From B21-G16 sp003644825 [NCBI: Candidatus Zhuqueibacterota bacterium] (GTDB taxonomy: Bacteria > SM23-31 > B21-G16), in the NCBI GenBank assembly GCA_003644825.1, contig QNDJ01000004.1, positions 1-19,280 on the forward strand: DNA of 19,280 nt. Direction: 5' to 3'. Under the pieces are notes generated by a model. It was not told where the DNA came from. It searched no databases and saw nothing but the letters and a program-made list of their open reading frames with translations. Made by a program: the position numbers and the translations under genes. Of this stretch, positions 1 to 7,665 are shown piece by piece. The number at the start of each line of letters is the position of its first letter. Position 1 is the first letter of the stretch.

Positions 1-2266
1 GTGGTTCTGGATTTCTTTTTATCCAGGTTCTCATATCACATCTTAAACATCTATGAGCTTCTTTTCTTGCTGTTTCTTCGTCATAAAAAAATTCGATACA
101 ATTAAAGTTATTTTTTCTTTTTTCAGGTGAAACCTTTGGAACATTATATCTTTTTAATAATGCAAATCCTTCTTCTTCTCCAATATAAAAACTTTTTTCT
201 TCTAAGTATATAGATTTATCAATAATTCCATCCCCTCCCAAGAATTTATCTATATTTTTGGCAGCTTTTCTTCCATCAGCTACTGCCTCAACAACCGACG
301 ATGGACCGGAAACAGCATCTCCTCCAGCAAAAACTCCTTTCAAACTTGTTGACATTGTTTCATTGTTAACATCAATCAGCCCTGAGTCTTTAAATTTTAT
401 TCCAACCTGCTTTAGAAAACTCAGCTCTGGTTTTTGTCCAATACATACAATTATATAATCCGCCCGTAAGCTCTTTTTAACTCTTGTATCAAATTGAGGA
501 AAAAATTCCCCTTTTTCATTAAAAACTGAAATACACTTTTTTAACAATAGATTCAACTTTCCATCATCGAAAGTTATTTTTTCTGGTCCCCAGGAATTTT
601 CTATCATAATGTCTTCTTCGATTGCCTCTTCTATTTCCCAGATGTAAGCAGGCATTTCATTAAATTTTTCAAGACAAACTACAGTAACATTTGAAGCACT
701 TAACCTTATAGCAGTTCTTGCAGAATCTACTGCAACATTACCACCGCCAACAACTATAACATCTTTATTTAGAAGAAAATCTTTATCTAATTTATCTGTT
801 GAAACATTTTTAAGGAAAGATAGACCACTGATTACTCTGTTTAGATTTTCCCCTTCAATGTTAAGTTTTTTATCCTCAGTACAACCACAGGCAATAAATA
901 CAGCATCAAATTTGTTCTGTAATATATCTTTAAAAGGTATATCCTCACCGATTCTGGTATTTGTTTTAAATTCAATACGTTCCAGAGAAATTTCTTTTAA
1001 GTCGGGTTCCAGAATATTATGAGGTAACCTGAAACGGGGAATTCCGAATCTCATCAATCCACCGATTCCATCATTTGCTTCAAAAACAACCACTTTGTGC
1101 CCCTTTTTAGCTAAAAAGTAAGCACAGGATAAACCAGCCGGACCTCCACCTATAACAGCCACTTTTTTACCTGAAAAAGATATTTCTTCATTTTTAATAA
1201 AGGAATAATTTGCTACAAAGTCTTTAAGACTCTTTATTGCAATTGGATGTTTTTCACCAAAAATTTCATCAGCAAGCTCACCTCTTCTACAGTTATCTTC
1301 ACAGGGATGAAAACAAACCTTACCAAGAACCCGTGGAAAAGGAATCTTTTCCCGGATTACTTCCGTTGCATCACGATATTTTCCTTCTTCAATCAATCTT
1401 ATATAAAGTGGAATATTGATACCAGCAGGGCATGAACTCTTGCAGGGAACATACTCTTTTTCTGTTCTTAATCTTATGTATTTTTTATCCTGCAGTGCAC
1501 CTGTTGGACAAACTTCTATACAGGAACCGCAGAATTTGCATCCAGATTCTACCAATCCACCTTTTGAAACAGTTCCAACTATAACTCTTCCATTATTATA
1601 AACCATCCCAAGGGCTTTTACACCTTTTATATCTCTGCAAACCCTGACACATCTACCACAATTTATGCAATAATTATAATTTCTTAAATAAAGTGGTTCG
1701 TTTTCTATTACAGGAAGATTTTTAAACTTATAGCCCGGTGTTTCAGGTTTTACACCAATATATTCAACAATCCTCTGGAATTCACAATTTCCAAATAAAG
1801 CACAACATCTCTCATTTTTTACCACATTACTCGGGCAGGTATCCGATACCGGGGTGCATCCTTCCTTTTGACTGCAGGTAAGACAGGCATGAGGATGTTC
1901 AGACAAAATTTTCATAAGATTTTCCTGTCTTTTTTCAATTATCTCAGTTGAATTTGTATAAATCCTCATACCTTCTTCAACAATTGTTTCACAGGCTCTG
2001 ACAAGTCCATTTTTGCCTTCAACTTTCACAAGGCATAAATTACAACCAATTTCATCTCTGGTAAAATTTTCTTCGGTTGATGTAAATTTCTCGTCACCCC
2101 TGTAGACTTCACTTATAAATTCTGAATTACCTATATCCGGTAAGTCTGGATGAGAACAGAGGGCTGGAATATATATATTATTTTCTCTTGCAGCTTGTAA
2201 GATAGTAATACCTTCCTTAACCTTGAGGGAAACATTATCTACTTTTATGTCTATTGTCTTTGCCAT
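1..2266 (-). CDS. Iron-sulfur flavoprotein oxidoreductase (NuoG-like N-terminus fused to GltD-like reductase), probable ferredoxin reductase; C-terminus cut by window edge
   Basis: An open frame of 755 codons runs without a stop from ATG 2266 to the left edge, so the C-terminus is missing. Domains: a plant-type [2Fe-2S] ferredoxin fold (Cys37, 75, 78, 92); a NuoG/hydrogenase-type His-Cys motif (His124, Cys128, 131, 137); two [4Fe-4S] motifs (Cys200/203/206/210 and Cys243/246/249/253); then a GltD-like half with Cys275/279/318/322/326, an FAD-binding GGGPAG at 373-378 and a second GGGNVA dinucleotide motif. A further CLRC motif lies near the left edge. The enzyme should move electrons between NAD(P)H and iron-sulfur carriers in the cytoplasm. 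It starts 7 bases after the ferredoxin gene, so that ferredoxin is the likely partner, analogous to the role proposed for BzdV in Azoarcus. Direction and nucleotide preference are inferred. A bifurcating partner subunit beyond the window is possible. Confidence 0.85.
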   Translation of the reverse strand, partial: MAKTIDIKVDNVSLKVKEGITILQAARENNIYIPALCSHPDLPDIGNSEFISEVYRGDEKFTSTEENFTRDEIGCNLCLVKVEGKNGLVRACETIVEEGMRIYTNSTEIIEKRQENLMKILSEHPHACLTCSQKEGCTPVSDTCPSNVVKNERCCALFGNCEFQRIVEYIGVKPETPGYKFKNLPVIENEPLYLRNYNYCINCGRCVRVCRDIKGVKALGMVYNNGRVIVGTVSKGGLVESGCKFCGSCIEVCPTGALQDKKYIRLRTEKEYVPCKSSCPAGINIPLYIRLIEEGKYRDATEVIREKIPFPRVLGKVCFHPCEDNCRRGELADEIFGEKHPIAIKSLKDFVANYSFIKNEEISFSGKKVAVIGGGPAGLSCAYFLAKKGHKVVVFEANDGIGGLMRFGIPRFRLPHNILEPDLKEISLERIEFKTNTRIGEDIPFKDILQNKFDAVFIACGCTEDKKLNIEGENLNRVISGLSFLKNVSTDKLDKDFLLNKDVIVVGGGNVAVDSARTAIRLSASNVTVVCLEKFNEMPAYIWEIEEAIEEDIMIENSWGPEKITFDDGKLNLLLKKCISVFNEKGEFFPQFDTRVKKSLRADYIIVCIGQKPELSFLKQVGIKFKDSGLIDVNNETMSTSLKGVFAGGDAVSGPSSVVEAVADGRKAAKNIDKFLGGDGIIDKSIYLEEKSFYIGEEEGFALLKRYNVPKVSPEKRKNNFNCIEFFYDEETARKEAHRCLRCDMRTWIKRNPEP

Positions 2267-2273
2267 TTTACAA

Positions 2274-2561
2274 CTACCAGGAATGTATTATTGCATCTTT
2301 AGTACAGGCTTCAACACAGGGCAGAGTGGTATATCCTTTAGATGGTTTACAGGGAGCACAACTGTATTTTATTTTTTTTCTATGTTCCTCAGTTACTGCG
2401 GCTATCATTTTTTCTTCAAGCGGGTCAAAATCGTTTTCTCTAACTTCAAGAACACCAGAAGAACAAACATCAACACACTTCCCACATCCATCACATTTAT
2501 CCGTATCTATTCTGATGAAAAACTCTCCAGAACCATCTTTATAACCATAATTTGCTATCAT
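2274..2561 (-). CDS. bzdM: 2[4Fe-4S] ferredoxin, electron donor to benzoyl-CoA reductase
   Basis: A 95-residue ferredoxin with two cluster motifs: Cys23/26/29/33 (CX2CX2CX3C) and Cys68/71/82/86 (CX2CX10CX3C). The second motif carries an 8-residue insertion, as in the Allochromatium vinosum type. That type includes the very low-potential ferredoxins that feed benzoyl-CoA reductase in Thauera. The gene sits 11 bases after bzdQ and 7 bases before the flavoprotein gene, matching bzdM directly after bzdNOPQ in Azoarcus. Its SD (AAGGAA) spaces well to ATG 2561. The protein is cytosolic. The function is strongly supported by motif and position; the redox potential is inferred from the family. Confidence 0.92.
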   Translation of the reverse strand: MIANYGYKDGSGEFFIRIDTDKCDGCGKCVDVCSSGVLEVRENDFDPLEEKMIAAVTEEHRKKIKYSCAPCKPSKGYTTLPCVEACTKDAIIHSW

Positions 2562-2572
2562 AATATTTCCTT

Positions 2573-3439
2573 TTATTTTCTTGATTTTTCTATTAGAGCT
2601 TTTGCAAATAAAGCAGCACCAAGAGCACCGGCAATTTGTGTATCATAAGTAGTTTCAAGAATATCAACACCTAACTCTTTTTGCAACCTTTTAACTACAC
2701 CAATATTTTTTGCAATACCGCCAGTAATACAAAAATCTTTTTCTACACCAATTCTTTCCAGTAGAGTAACAATTCTATGAGCCATAGCAGAGCAATATGC
2801 CGCCAGTACTTTATTTTTATGCCATCCTTTTCTGAGTAATCCTGTAGCTTCAGATTTTGCAAAAACAACACAGGTGCTACTTACCGGTTCAGGTTCTTCA
2901 TCAACCTCAAAAGACATTCTGCCAACATCCTCAATTGGAACCGATAACAAATCAGCAAACACTTCCATACCTCTACCGGTACCTGCTGCACATTTATCAT
3001 TCATCAGAAAATTTGTTACTTTACCTCTTTCATCACAGTGAATTGCCTTGCAGTCCTGACCACCCATATCTATTATTGTTCTTATTGTTGGACCATACAT
3101 AAAATTTGCTCCTCTTGCATGACATGCAATTTCCGTAATGGTCCTGTTTGCAAAAGGAACATTTACCCTACCATAACCTGTTCCAACCACATACTGAATA
3201 TCTTTTAACTGTAATCCTGTATTTTCAAGTGCCCAATCCATAGCCTTTCTTGCACTCTCTGGACTATCAGAACCTGTTCTCATATTGCTATATGCAAATA
3301 GTTTACCATCTACCATTATTACAGCCTGGGAACTAACAGAACCAACATCAACACCTGCTGATATTATATCGCCTGTTTTCCAGTCGATATCTTCATCTTT
3401 CCAGTTGTACTCTTTCCATTTCCAGTATTCTTTTTCCAT
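2573..3439 (-). CDS. bzdQ: Benzoyl-CoA reductase ATPase subunit, BcrD/BzdQ type
   Basis: A 288-residue member of the BadF/BadG/BcrA/BcrD ATPase family (actin/Hsp70 fold). Motifs: phosphate-1 loop DVGS at 31-34, phosphate-2 loop DMGGQD at 124-129, the CAAGTG motif with Cys150, Cys190 in STCVVFAKSE, and ITGGIAKN at 238-245. Cys150 and Cys190 match the two cysteines each activator subunit contributes to the [4Fe-4S] cluster bridging the ATPase heterodimer. With BzdP it couples ATP hydrolysis to low-potential electron transfer from ferredoxin into BzdNO. The first 25 residues are a tryptophan-rich extension (Trp6, 8, 13, 20) before the first beta strand. The short length of both ATPase subunits fits the Azoarcus (Bzd) subtype rather than Thauera Bcr, whose BcrA is much longer. 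Confidence 0.93.
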   Translation of the reverse strand: MEKEYWKWKEYNWKDEDIDWKTGDIISAGVDVGSVSSQAVIMVDGKLFAYSNMRTGSDSPESARKAMDWALENTGLQLKDIQYVVGTGYGRVNVPFANRTITEIACHARGANFMYGPTIRTIIDMGGQDCKAIHCDERGKVTNFLMNDKCAAGTGRGMEVFADLLSVPIEDVGRMSFEVDEEPEPVSSTCVVFAKSEATGLLRKGWHKNKVLAAYCSAMAHRIVTLLERIGVEKDFCITGGIAKNIGVVKRLQKELGVDILETTYDTQIAGALGAALFAKALIEKSRK

Positions 3440-3462
3440 TTTTATACTCCTATCTACATTTT

Positions 3463-3489
3463 GAAAATAAAGAACAATTCTTAATTTTC
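3463..3489 (-). other. Inverted repeat between bzdP and bzdQ (possible mRNA hairpin)
   Basis: In the 65-base gap between bzdP and bzdQ, arms 3463-3474 and 3478-3489 pair at 11 of 12 positions around a 3-base loop. In the minus-strand transcript this reads GAAAATTAAGAA, TTG, TTCTTTATTTTC. The stem is almost all A-U and no U-run follows, so it does not look like a terminator. It could be a stability or processing element. Chance formation in AT-rich DNA is also possible. Confidence 0.35.
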
Positions 3490-3504
3490 CCCCGAATTAA
3501 TATT

Positions 3505-4269
3505 TCATTTTTTCCCTATTAAAGCTGCACCCAGAGCACAAACAAATTCAGGTTCTTCTGGAATCAAAATATCCATATCAATTTCTCGTTTAAGTGAATC
3601 AATGAAACCAGCATTTCTGGCAACACCACCTATAAGAACAATATCTTTTTCAAATCCAACTTTTCTTGCCATTGAAGTAATTCTTGAAGCAATAGCATCA
3701 TGTACAGCTCTGGCAATATCTTCTTTTGGAGTTTTTGCGTGAAGTAATGAAACAACTTCTGATTCTGCAAAAACAGCACACTGAGCATTCATAGGTATTG
3801 TTTTTGTTGATTTTAAAGAAATTCTACCAAACTCTTCAAGTTTTACTTCAAGAGCTCTTGCCATTGCTTCCGTAAAAGCACCTGCGCCAGCTGCACATTT
3901 TTCATTTACTGCAAAATCTATAACCTTTCCAGTTTCATCACATCTTATACTTCTTCCTTCTTCAGCACCCACATCAATTACAGTTTTAGCAGATGGAAAA
4001 AGAAAAACAGCACCCTTTGCTCCTGCTGTTACTTCTGTAACTTTTTTTGTTGCAAATTCTACTTCTTCTTTACCTGCCCCAGTTGCAACTATTTCTGATA
4101 TTTCTTCTTTCTTAATTCCAGTATCAGATAAGGCTTTATTGAACAGGTCTTCAGCTGCTTTTTTTGATTCAAAACCTGCCAGACCTATTTTTCTTATTAA
4201 GATATTACCATTATCAAGAATAATAACCTTTATGGTTTTTGCTCCAAGGTCAATTCCTGCTGTAACCAT
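3505..4269 (-). CDS. bzdP: Benzoyl-CoA reductase ATPase subunit, BcrA/BzdP type
   Basis: A 254-residue ATPase paralogous to the next gene. It has phosphate-1 loop DLGAKT (7-12), the variant phosphate-2 motif DVGAEEGRS (99-107) typical of the alpha-type subunit, CAAGAG with Cys125, Cys164 in NAQCAVFAESE, and IGGVARN (213-219). Cys125 and Cys164 are the expected ligands for the inter-subunit [4Fe-4S] cluster. It forms the ATP-hydrolysing activator with BzdQ and passes single electrons to the BzdNO catalytic dimer. The start ATG 4269 follows GGAGG at good spacing. The gene lies 26 bases after bzdO. Activators of 2-hydroxyacyl-CoA dehydratases are similar, but those are single homodimeric subunits. 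Two adjacent ATPases plus dch and oah point to benzoyl-CoA reductase. Confidence 0.93.
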   Translation of the reverse strand: MVTAGIDLGAKTIKVIILDNGNILIRKIGLAGFESKKAAEDLFNKALSDTGIKKEEISEIVATGAGKEEVEFATKKVTEVTAGAKGAVFLFPSAKTVIDVGAEEGRSIRCDETGKVIDFAVNEKCAAGAGAFTEAMARALEVKLEEFGRISLKSTKTIPMNAQCAVFAESEVVSLLHAKTPKEDIARAVHDAIASRITSMARKVGFEKDIVLIGGVARNAGFIDSLKREIDMDILIPEEPEFVCALGAALIGKK

Positions 4270-4295
4270 CTTTCATATCCTCCAGTAAATAAAAT

Positions 4296-5606
4296 TTACT
4301 CTAATTTGTCAAAACCGAGAGTTTCCATAAAAGCGTCAATTCTTGCAACAGTTCTCGCTTCATCAAATTCTCTTTCATCTCCCATATTTCCTTCAAATGT
4401 CATAACAGGGAATCCTGCTTCAAGTAATGCCAGTCGATTTTCTGCAATTCCAACGGTTAAACCCTCACATCCTCTATTATAATGAAGCATAACTCCATTT
4501 AAATGCCATTCTTTTGCAATTCTTATCATCATTTCACTTTTTATATGTGGTGAGTAAAAATGCTGCCATTCTGGTTTACTGAGATTCCAATCAGCAAGAA
4601 TTCTTAAAGCCTGTTCTCTTGATTTGATTTCAATTCCTTTCTGCTGGGGTGTTGTTCTTGGTCCCCAGGTTCCATCTTCTTTTACTTCCCACATACCTAT
4701 AAGCCCAAATGTATATAATGAGCCCACTGACAACGCACCAAATTTCTCAAGATACCTGAATATCTTGAGAAATCCCCAGGGTGGCTGTGTATCAGACATC
4801 AACCTGCATCTCTCATTACCTACCGCAGCAATTTGATTTTCAACTCTATACTTTACTTCATCCCTCAATTCTTCATAAAAATCAGCAACAATCTTACTGT
4901 GTTTCATCAATGTACCTAAAACATAAAGAGAATACATCGTTTTTTCATCAAGAGGAGCTGGAATGTTTTTATTTAATACGCATATTTCAGCCCAGACCGC
5001 CGTGGACCTGCATTCATTATATACCGCTTCTATTAATTTTTCATCATCATATTTTCTACCGGTGATCTTTTCAAGCCATTCTATACCATCAAGCATTTGT
5101 CCAACTAAATAATCTAATTTATTATCATTTACAATGTTATAAGGTCCAACAGCAACATCAATACAGAACATAGGAACATCTGGTTCTATATCCTTTACAA
5201 CCTGATACCATTTAGCATGACTGCAGCATATATGGTCCTGCCAGATAAAATCTGGTTTAGGGAATTTTCCACCAAAAACATACTCATCTAATAAAACAGA
5301 ACCCCAGTAATTACGCATATACGAACATAAATCTCGGGCATACCCCCTCTTTTCAACTTCTTCCATACATCTGAGGGCAAACTTTTTATTCCAGGCAATA
5401 GAAGCAGCATAAGGTTCACCGGTTATACAGTATACATCATCACCAAGTCCCTGAGGAATTGCACCAAAAGACCAGGCACCACCTGACCATCTTATTCCTC
5501 CTTTTTCATGAGCAAGAGCATAATCTCTGTAGTAATTAAGCCTTATTTCTTTCGCTTTTTGCCAGCATTTTAATGGTTCTGTTTTATATTGTTGATTCTT
5601 TGTCAT
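4296..5606 (-). CDS. bzdO: Benzoyl-CoA reductase catalytic subunit, BcrB/BzdO type
   Basis: A 436-residue protein of the BcrB/BcrC/HgdB family. It is one half of the catalytic heterodimer that reduces benzoyl-CoA to cyclohexa-1,5-diene-1-carbonyl-CoA. Cysteines suited to bind [4Fe-4S] are Cys60 (VYCITGEP), Cys127/128 ([11 protein letters not shown]) and Cys380 (NRGCEGL). The frame extends 6 codons upstream to a TTG at 5624, but ATG 5606 is chosen because AAGGAG lies 7 bases before it and inside that extension. It follows bzdN after a 91-base gap, the longest inside the reductase set, which contains a perfect TATAAT on the coding strand. Length and position fit BzdO. A 3-methylbenzoyl-CoA reductase (Mbr) is a close alternative that sequence by eye cannot exclude. 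Confidence 0.93.
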   Translation of the reverse strand: MTKNQQYKTEPLKCWQKAKEIRLNYYRDYALAHEKGGIRWSGGAWSFGAIPQGLGDDVYCITGEPYAASIAWNKKFALRCMEEVEKRGYARDLCSYMRNYWGSVLLDEYVFGGKFPKPDFIWQDHICCSHAKWYQVVKDIEPDVPMFCIDVAVGPYNIVNDNKLDYLVGQMLDGIEWLEKITGRKYDDEKLIEAVYNECRSTAVWAEICVLNKNIPAPLDEKTMYSLYVLGTLMKHSKIVADFYEELRDEVKYRVENQIAAVGNERCRLMSDTQPPWGFLKIFRYLEKFGALSVGSLYTFGLIGMWEVKEDGTWGPRTTPQQKGIEIKSREQALRILADWNLSKPEWQHFYSPHIKSEMMIRIAKEWHLNGVMLHYNRGCEGLTVGIAENRLALLEAGFPVMTFEGNMGDEREFDEARTVARIDAFMETLGFDKLE

Positions 5607-5645
5607 AAGAATACTCCTTTTCAAAACTCATAAAGTTTTTTTATG

Positions 5646-5675
5646 ATTATACATTCATACTAACAAATCTGACCA
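5646..5675 (-). promoter_or_regulatory. Possible weak internal promoter upstream of bzdO
   Basis: In the 91-base bzdN-bzdO gap the minus strand reads TGGTCA (5675-5670), an 18-base spacer, then TATAAT (5651-5646). The -10 is perfect and the -35 matches 4 of 6. A small hairpin, CATAAA with TTTATG, lies just downstream at 5629-5645. AT-rich DNA yields such -10 boxes by chance, so this is only a candidate. Confidence 0.22.
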
Positions 5676-5697
5676 TTTTAATTCATAGTTTTTATTT

Positions 5698-6822
5698 TCA
5701 GAACAGGTCTTCTTCCATAAACATTTCAAAAAACGCTTCACATCTTATTTTAAATTGACCTATTGGAACTGTAACATCGAATTCAAGAAAAAGAGTAGGA
5801 ATTCCATTTTCTTCAAGTGCCTTTTTAATAGCAGGTATATCAAGTTCATGAGGGTCACAAAATTTCTGCTGGATGATTATAGCTCCATCAACTTTAAACT
5901 CTTTTGCTAAATTCAAGATGTGTGGAATTCTTAATCTATCTTCCCAGTCTTTTGAGGGACAGGGAATTCTATCAATATACCTTTTTGCCAGTGCCATTAG
6001 TCTGTCCTCTTCAGGAATCACCTCATTCCAGAAGTATCTTGTTCCTGTGCAATGGTCATCCACTACAAAAGTTGCCCCTATGGATTCAACCATCTTAATG
6101 AATTCTGTATCGTCATCTTCACTACCAATAATCATAAGCCTTACACCTGTTTCTCTATTTAAATCTCTTTCCGGCAAGTTTTTTAGTACTTCTTCAAGGG
6201 CTTTATTATGTTCTTCTTTATCTGTCATCTGATTGGATATAACAACCTCCATAGCTTCCAATCCTGTCAGTTTAGGATTATCTTCTTTTCTGAATTCATA
6301 TAAATTTTTCATTAAACGTCTGTTCTTATTATATATTTCGATAGCTCTATCAATTTCAGAATCTCTAATTTCCTTACCGGTCCACTCTTCAACAGCTTTC
6401 TTAAAATCAGCAATCTCACCTCGAAGATATGGATATGCTCTTTTACTTTGAACTTTATTTGGCATATACAGGTAATAATCAAAATCAACTGGAATATGCT
6501 TCTGCCAGCTTGTAAATGCCTGTCTTATATGAAGACAGGACTGAGAAATCATTATACCATCAAGATAATCATACCTCCCCTGAAGTCCCTGTGCAAGACA
6601 ATCTCTGCAAAATGGACAGAACATTCCAAAAATATAAGGTTCCGTTATATCCTGAGGTTCATGACTTCCCAGAATTCTAACCGGTAAAATACCTCCCGCA
6701 TATAGTATTTCTTCTGGCACATAAGTGCAAAAATATCCAACTACTTTCCCACCAGTTCTTTTTTTCCAGTCTTTTGCATATTTGTGCCTGTTTTTTTCCC
6801 AATCAATAAATTTCTCAAACAT
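5698..6822 (-). CDS. bzdN: Benzoyl-CoA reductase catalytic subunit, BcrC/BzdN type
   Basis: A 374-residue protein of the 2-hydroxyglutaryl-CoA dehydratase D-component/BcrC family and partner of BzdO. Candidate [4Fe-4S] ligands are Cys69, Cys72 and Cys75 (FCPFCRDC), Cys258 (DDHCTGTR) and Cys322 (KFCDPHE). The N-terminal GYFCTYVPEEILYAGG segment is a typical start of this fold. The first gene of the reductase set starts at ATG 6822 with a GGAG upstream, 30 bases after dch. With BzdO it holds the site where benzoyl-CoA undergoes ATP-driven Birch-like two-electron reduction. The length matches BcrC/BzdN. A dehydratase role is unlikely given the adjacent dch and oah genes. Confidence 0.93.
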   Translation of the reverse strand: MFEKFIDWEKNRHKYAKDWKKRTGGKVVGYFCTYVPEEILYAGGILPVRILGSHEPQDITEPYIFGMFCPFCRDCLAQGLQGRYDYLDGIMISQSCLHIRQAFTSWQKHIPVDFDYYLYMPNKVQSKRAYPYLRGEIADFKKAVEEWTGKEIRDSEIDRAIEIYNKNRRLMKNLYEFRKEDNPKLTGLEAMEVVISNQMTDKEEHNKALEEVLKNLPERDLNRETGVRLMIIGSEDDDTEFIKMVESIGATFVVDDHCTGTRYFWNEVIPEEDRLMALAKRYIDRIPCPSKDWEDRLRIPHILNLAKEFKVDGAIIIQQKFCDPHELDIPAIKKALEENGIPTLFLEFDVTVPIGQFKIRCEAFFEMFMEEDLF

Positions 6823-6852
6823 TATTCTGTCTCCATTTTATAAGCATATATT

Positions 6853-7623
6853 TTATTTTCCTGACCATACAGGCTTTCTTTTTTCAAGAAACGCTTTAAG
6901 TCCCTCACTGGCATCATCCGTTTTCATAAGTTCATTTAAATAAACATCTTTTGCCTGAGTTAATCCTTCTTCTACCGTTAAATATAGAGATTTATCTATT
7001 ATCGCTTTAATTATCCTTAACACAATGGGGCTTTTATCGAGTATTTGTTCTTTAAATTCTTTTAAAAGGGAATCGAAGTTTTCTTCAGGTAATACTTTAT
7101 TTATTAAGCCATATCTTTCAGCTTCAGGTGCAGAAATAGATTTTCCCTGAAGTAATAGTTCAAAACTTCTATTTCTCCCAATTAAATATGGGAAAATTAC
7201 AACTGAAACCGGTGGAAAAACGCCAACCATAACCTCAGGCTGTCCAAACTTTGCTTTTTCAGAAGCTATTACCATATCACAGAACAGGGCAAGTTCACAC
7301 CCACCACCTAAAGCTGAACCTTTCACTACAGCAAGAGATGGACATTTTACAGAATTCAATAGCCTAAACATTTCAAGAAATACATCCATCATTAATGAAA
7401 CTTTATCTTCAGTATGCTCGCTAACATCAACACCTGCAGAAAATACTTTACCTTCAGCTAATATCGATAATAATCTTAACTGGTTATAATTAGTTATATC
7501 TTTTAAAACTGAATTTATTTCCTTCATCATTTCAATATTAAGAATATTAAGTGGAGGTCTATTAAGAATAATTTTAGCTTCTAAATCATTCTTAACAAAA
7601 TTAATATATTTAAAATTACCCAT
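6853..7623 (-). CDS. dch: Cyclohexa-1,5-diene-1-carbonyl-CoA hydratase
   Basis: A 256-residue crotonase-superfamily protein. It has oxyanion-hole segments SAGVDV (62-67) and ALGGGCE (104-110). Both positions of the crotonase catalytic glutamates are kept: Glu110 and Glu130 (GQPE). The segment SAGVDVSEHT and the proline-rich VGVFPPVSVVIFP after Glu130 resemble the dienoyl-CoA hydratase (Dch/BamR/BzdW) group rather than general short-chain crotonases. It adds water to the diene made by the reductase, giving 6-hydroxycyclohex-1-ene-1-carbonyl-CoA. It lies directly upstream of bzdN, 30 bases away, and after a thiolase. Start ATG 7623 has a GAGG SD. A generic enoyl-CoA hydratase is the alternative but less likely in this position. 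Confidence 0.85.
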   Translation of the reverse strand: MGNFKYINFVKNDLEAKIILNRPPLNILNIEMMKEINSVLKDITNYNQLRLLSILAEGKVFSAGVDVSEHTEDKVSLMMDVFLEMFRLLNSVKCPSLAVVKGSALGGGCELALFCDMVIASEKAKFGQPEVMVGVFPPVSVVIFPYLIGRNRSFELLLQGKSISAPEAERYGLINKVLPEENFDSLLKEFKEQILDKSPIVLRIIKAIIDKSLYLTVEEGLTQAKDVYLNELMKTDDASEGLKAFLEKRKPVWSGK

Positions 7624-7665
7624 ACTTTATTACCTCTAATTAAATATTTTTCTATTATTAAATTT

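Noticed and set aside
2223-2648. 141-codon plus-strand open frame across the flavoprotein, ferredoxin and bzdQ ends
   Set aside because: It is antisense to three well-supported genes, has low-complexity Phe/Ser-rich content, and shows no family motif.
5873-6232. 119-codon plus-strand open frame inside bzdN
   Set aside because: It mirrors the reductase gene on the opposite strand; the Ser/Phe-rich composition is what antisense reading of an AT-rich gene produces.
3505-6822. 2-hydroxyacyl-CoA dehydratase with activator, instead of benzoyl-CoA reductase
   Set aside because: Two distinct ATPase genes, a linked ferredoxin, dch and oah, and the bzdNOPQM order all point to the reductase; dehydratases use one activator gene.
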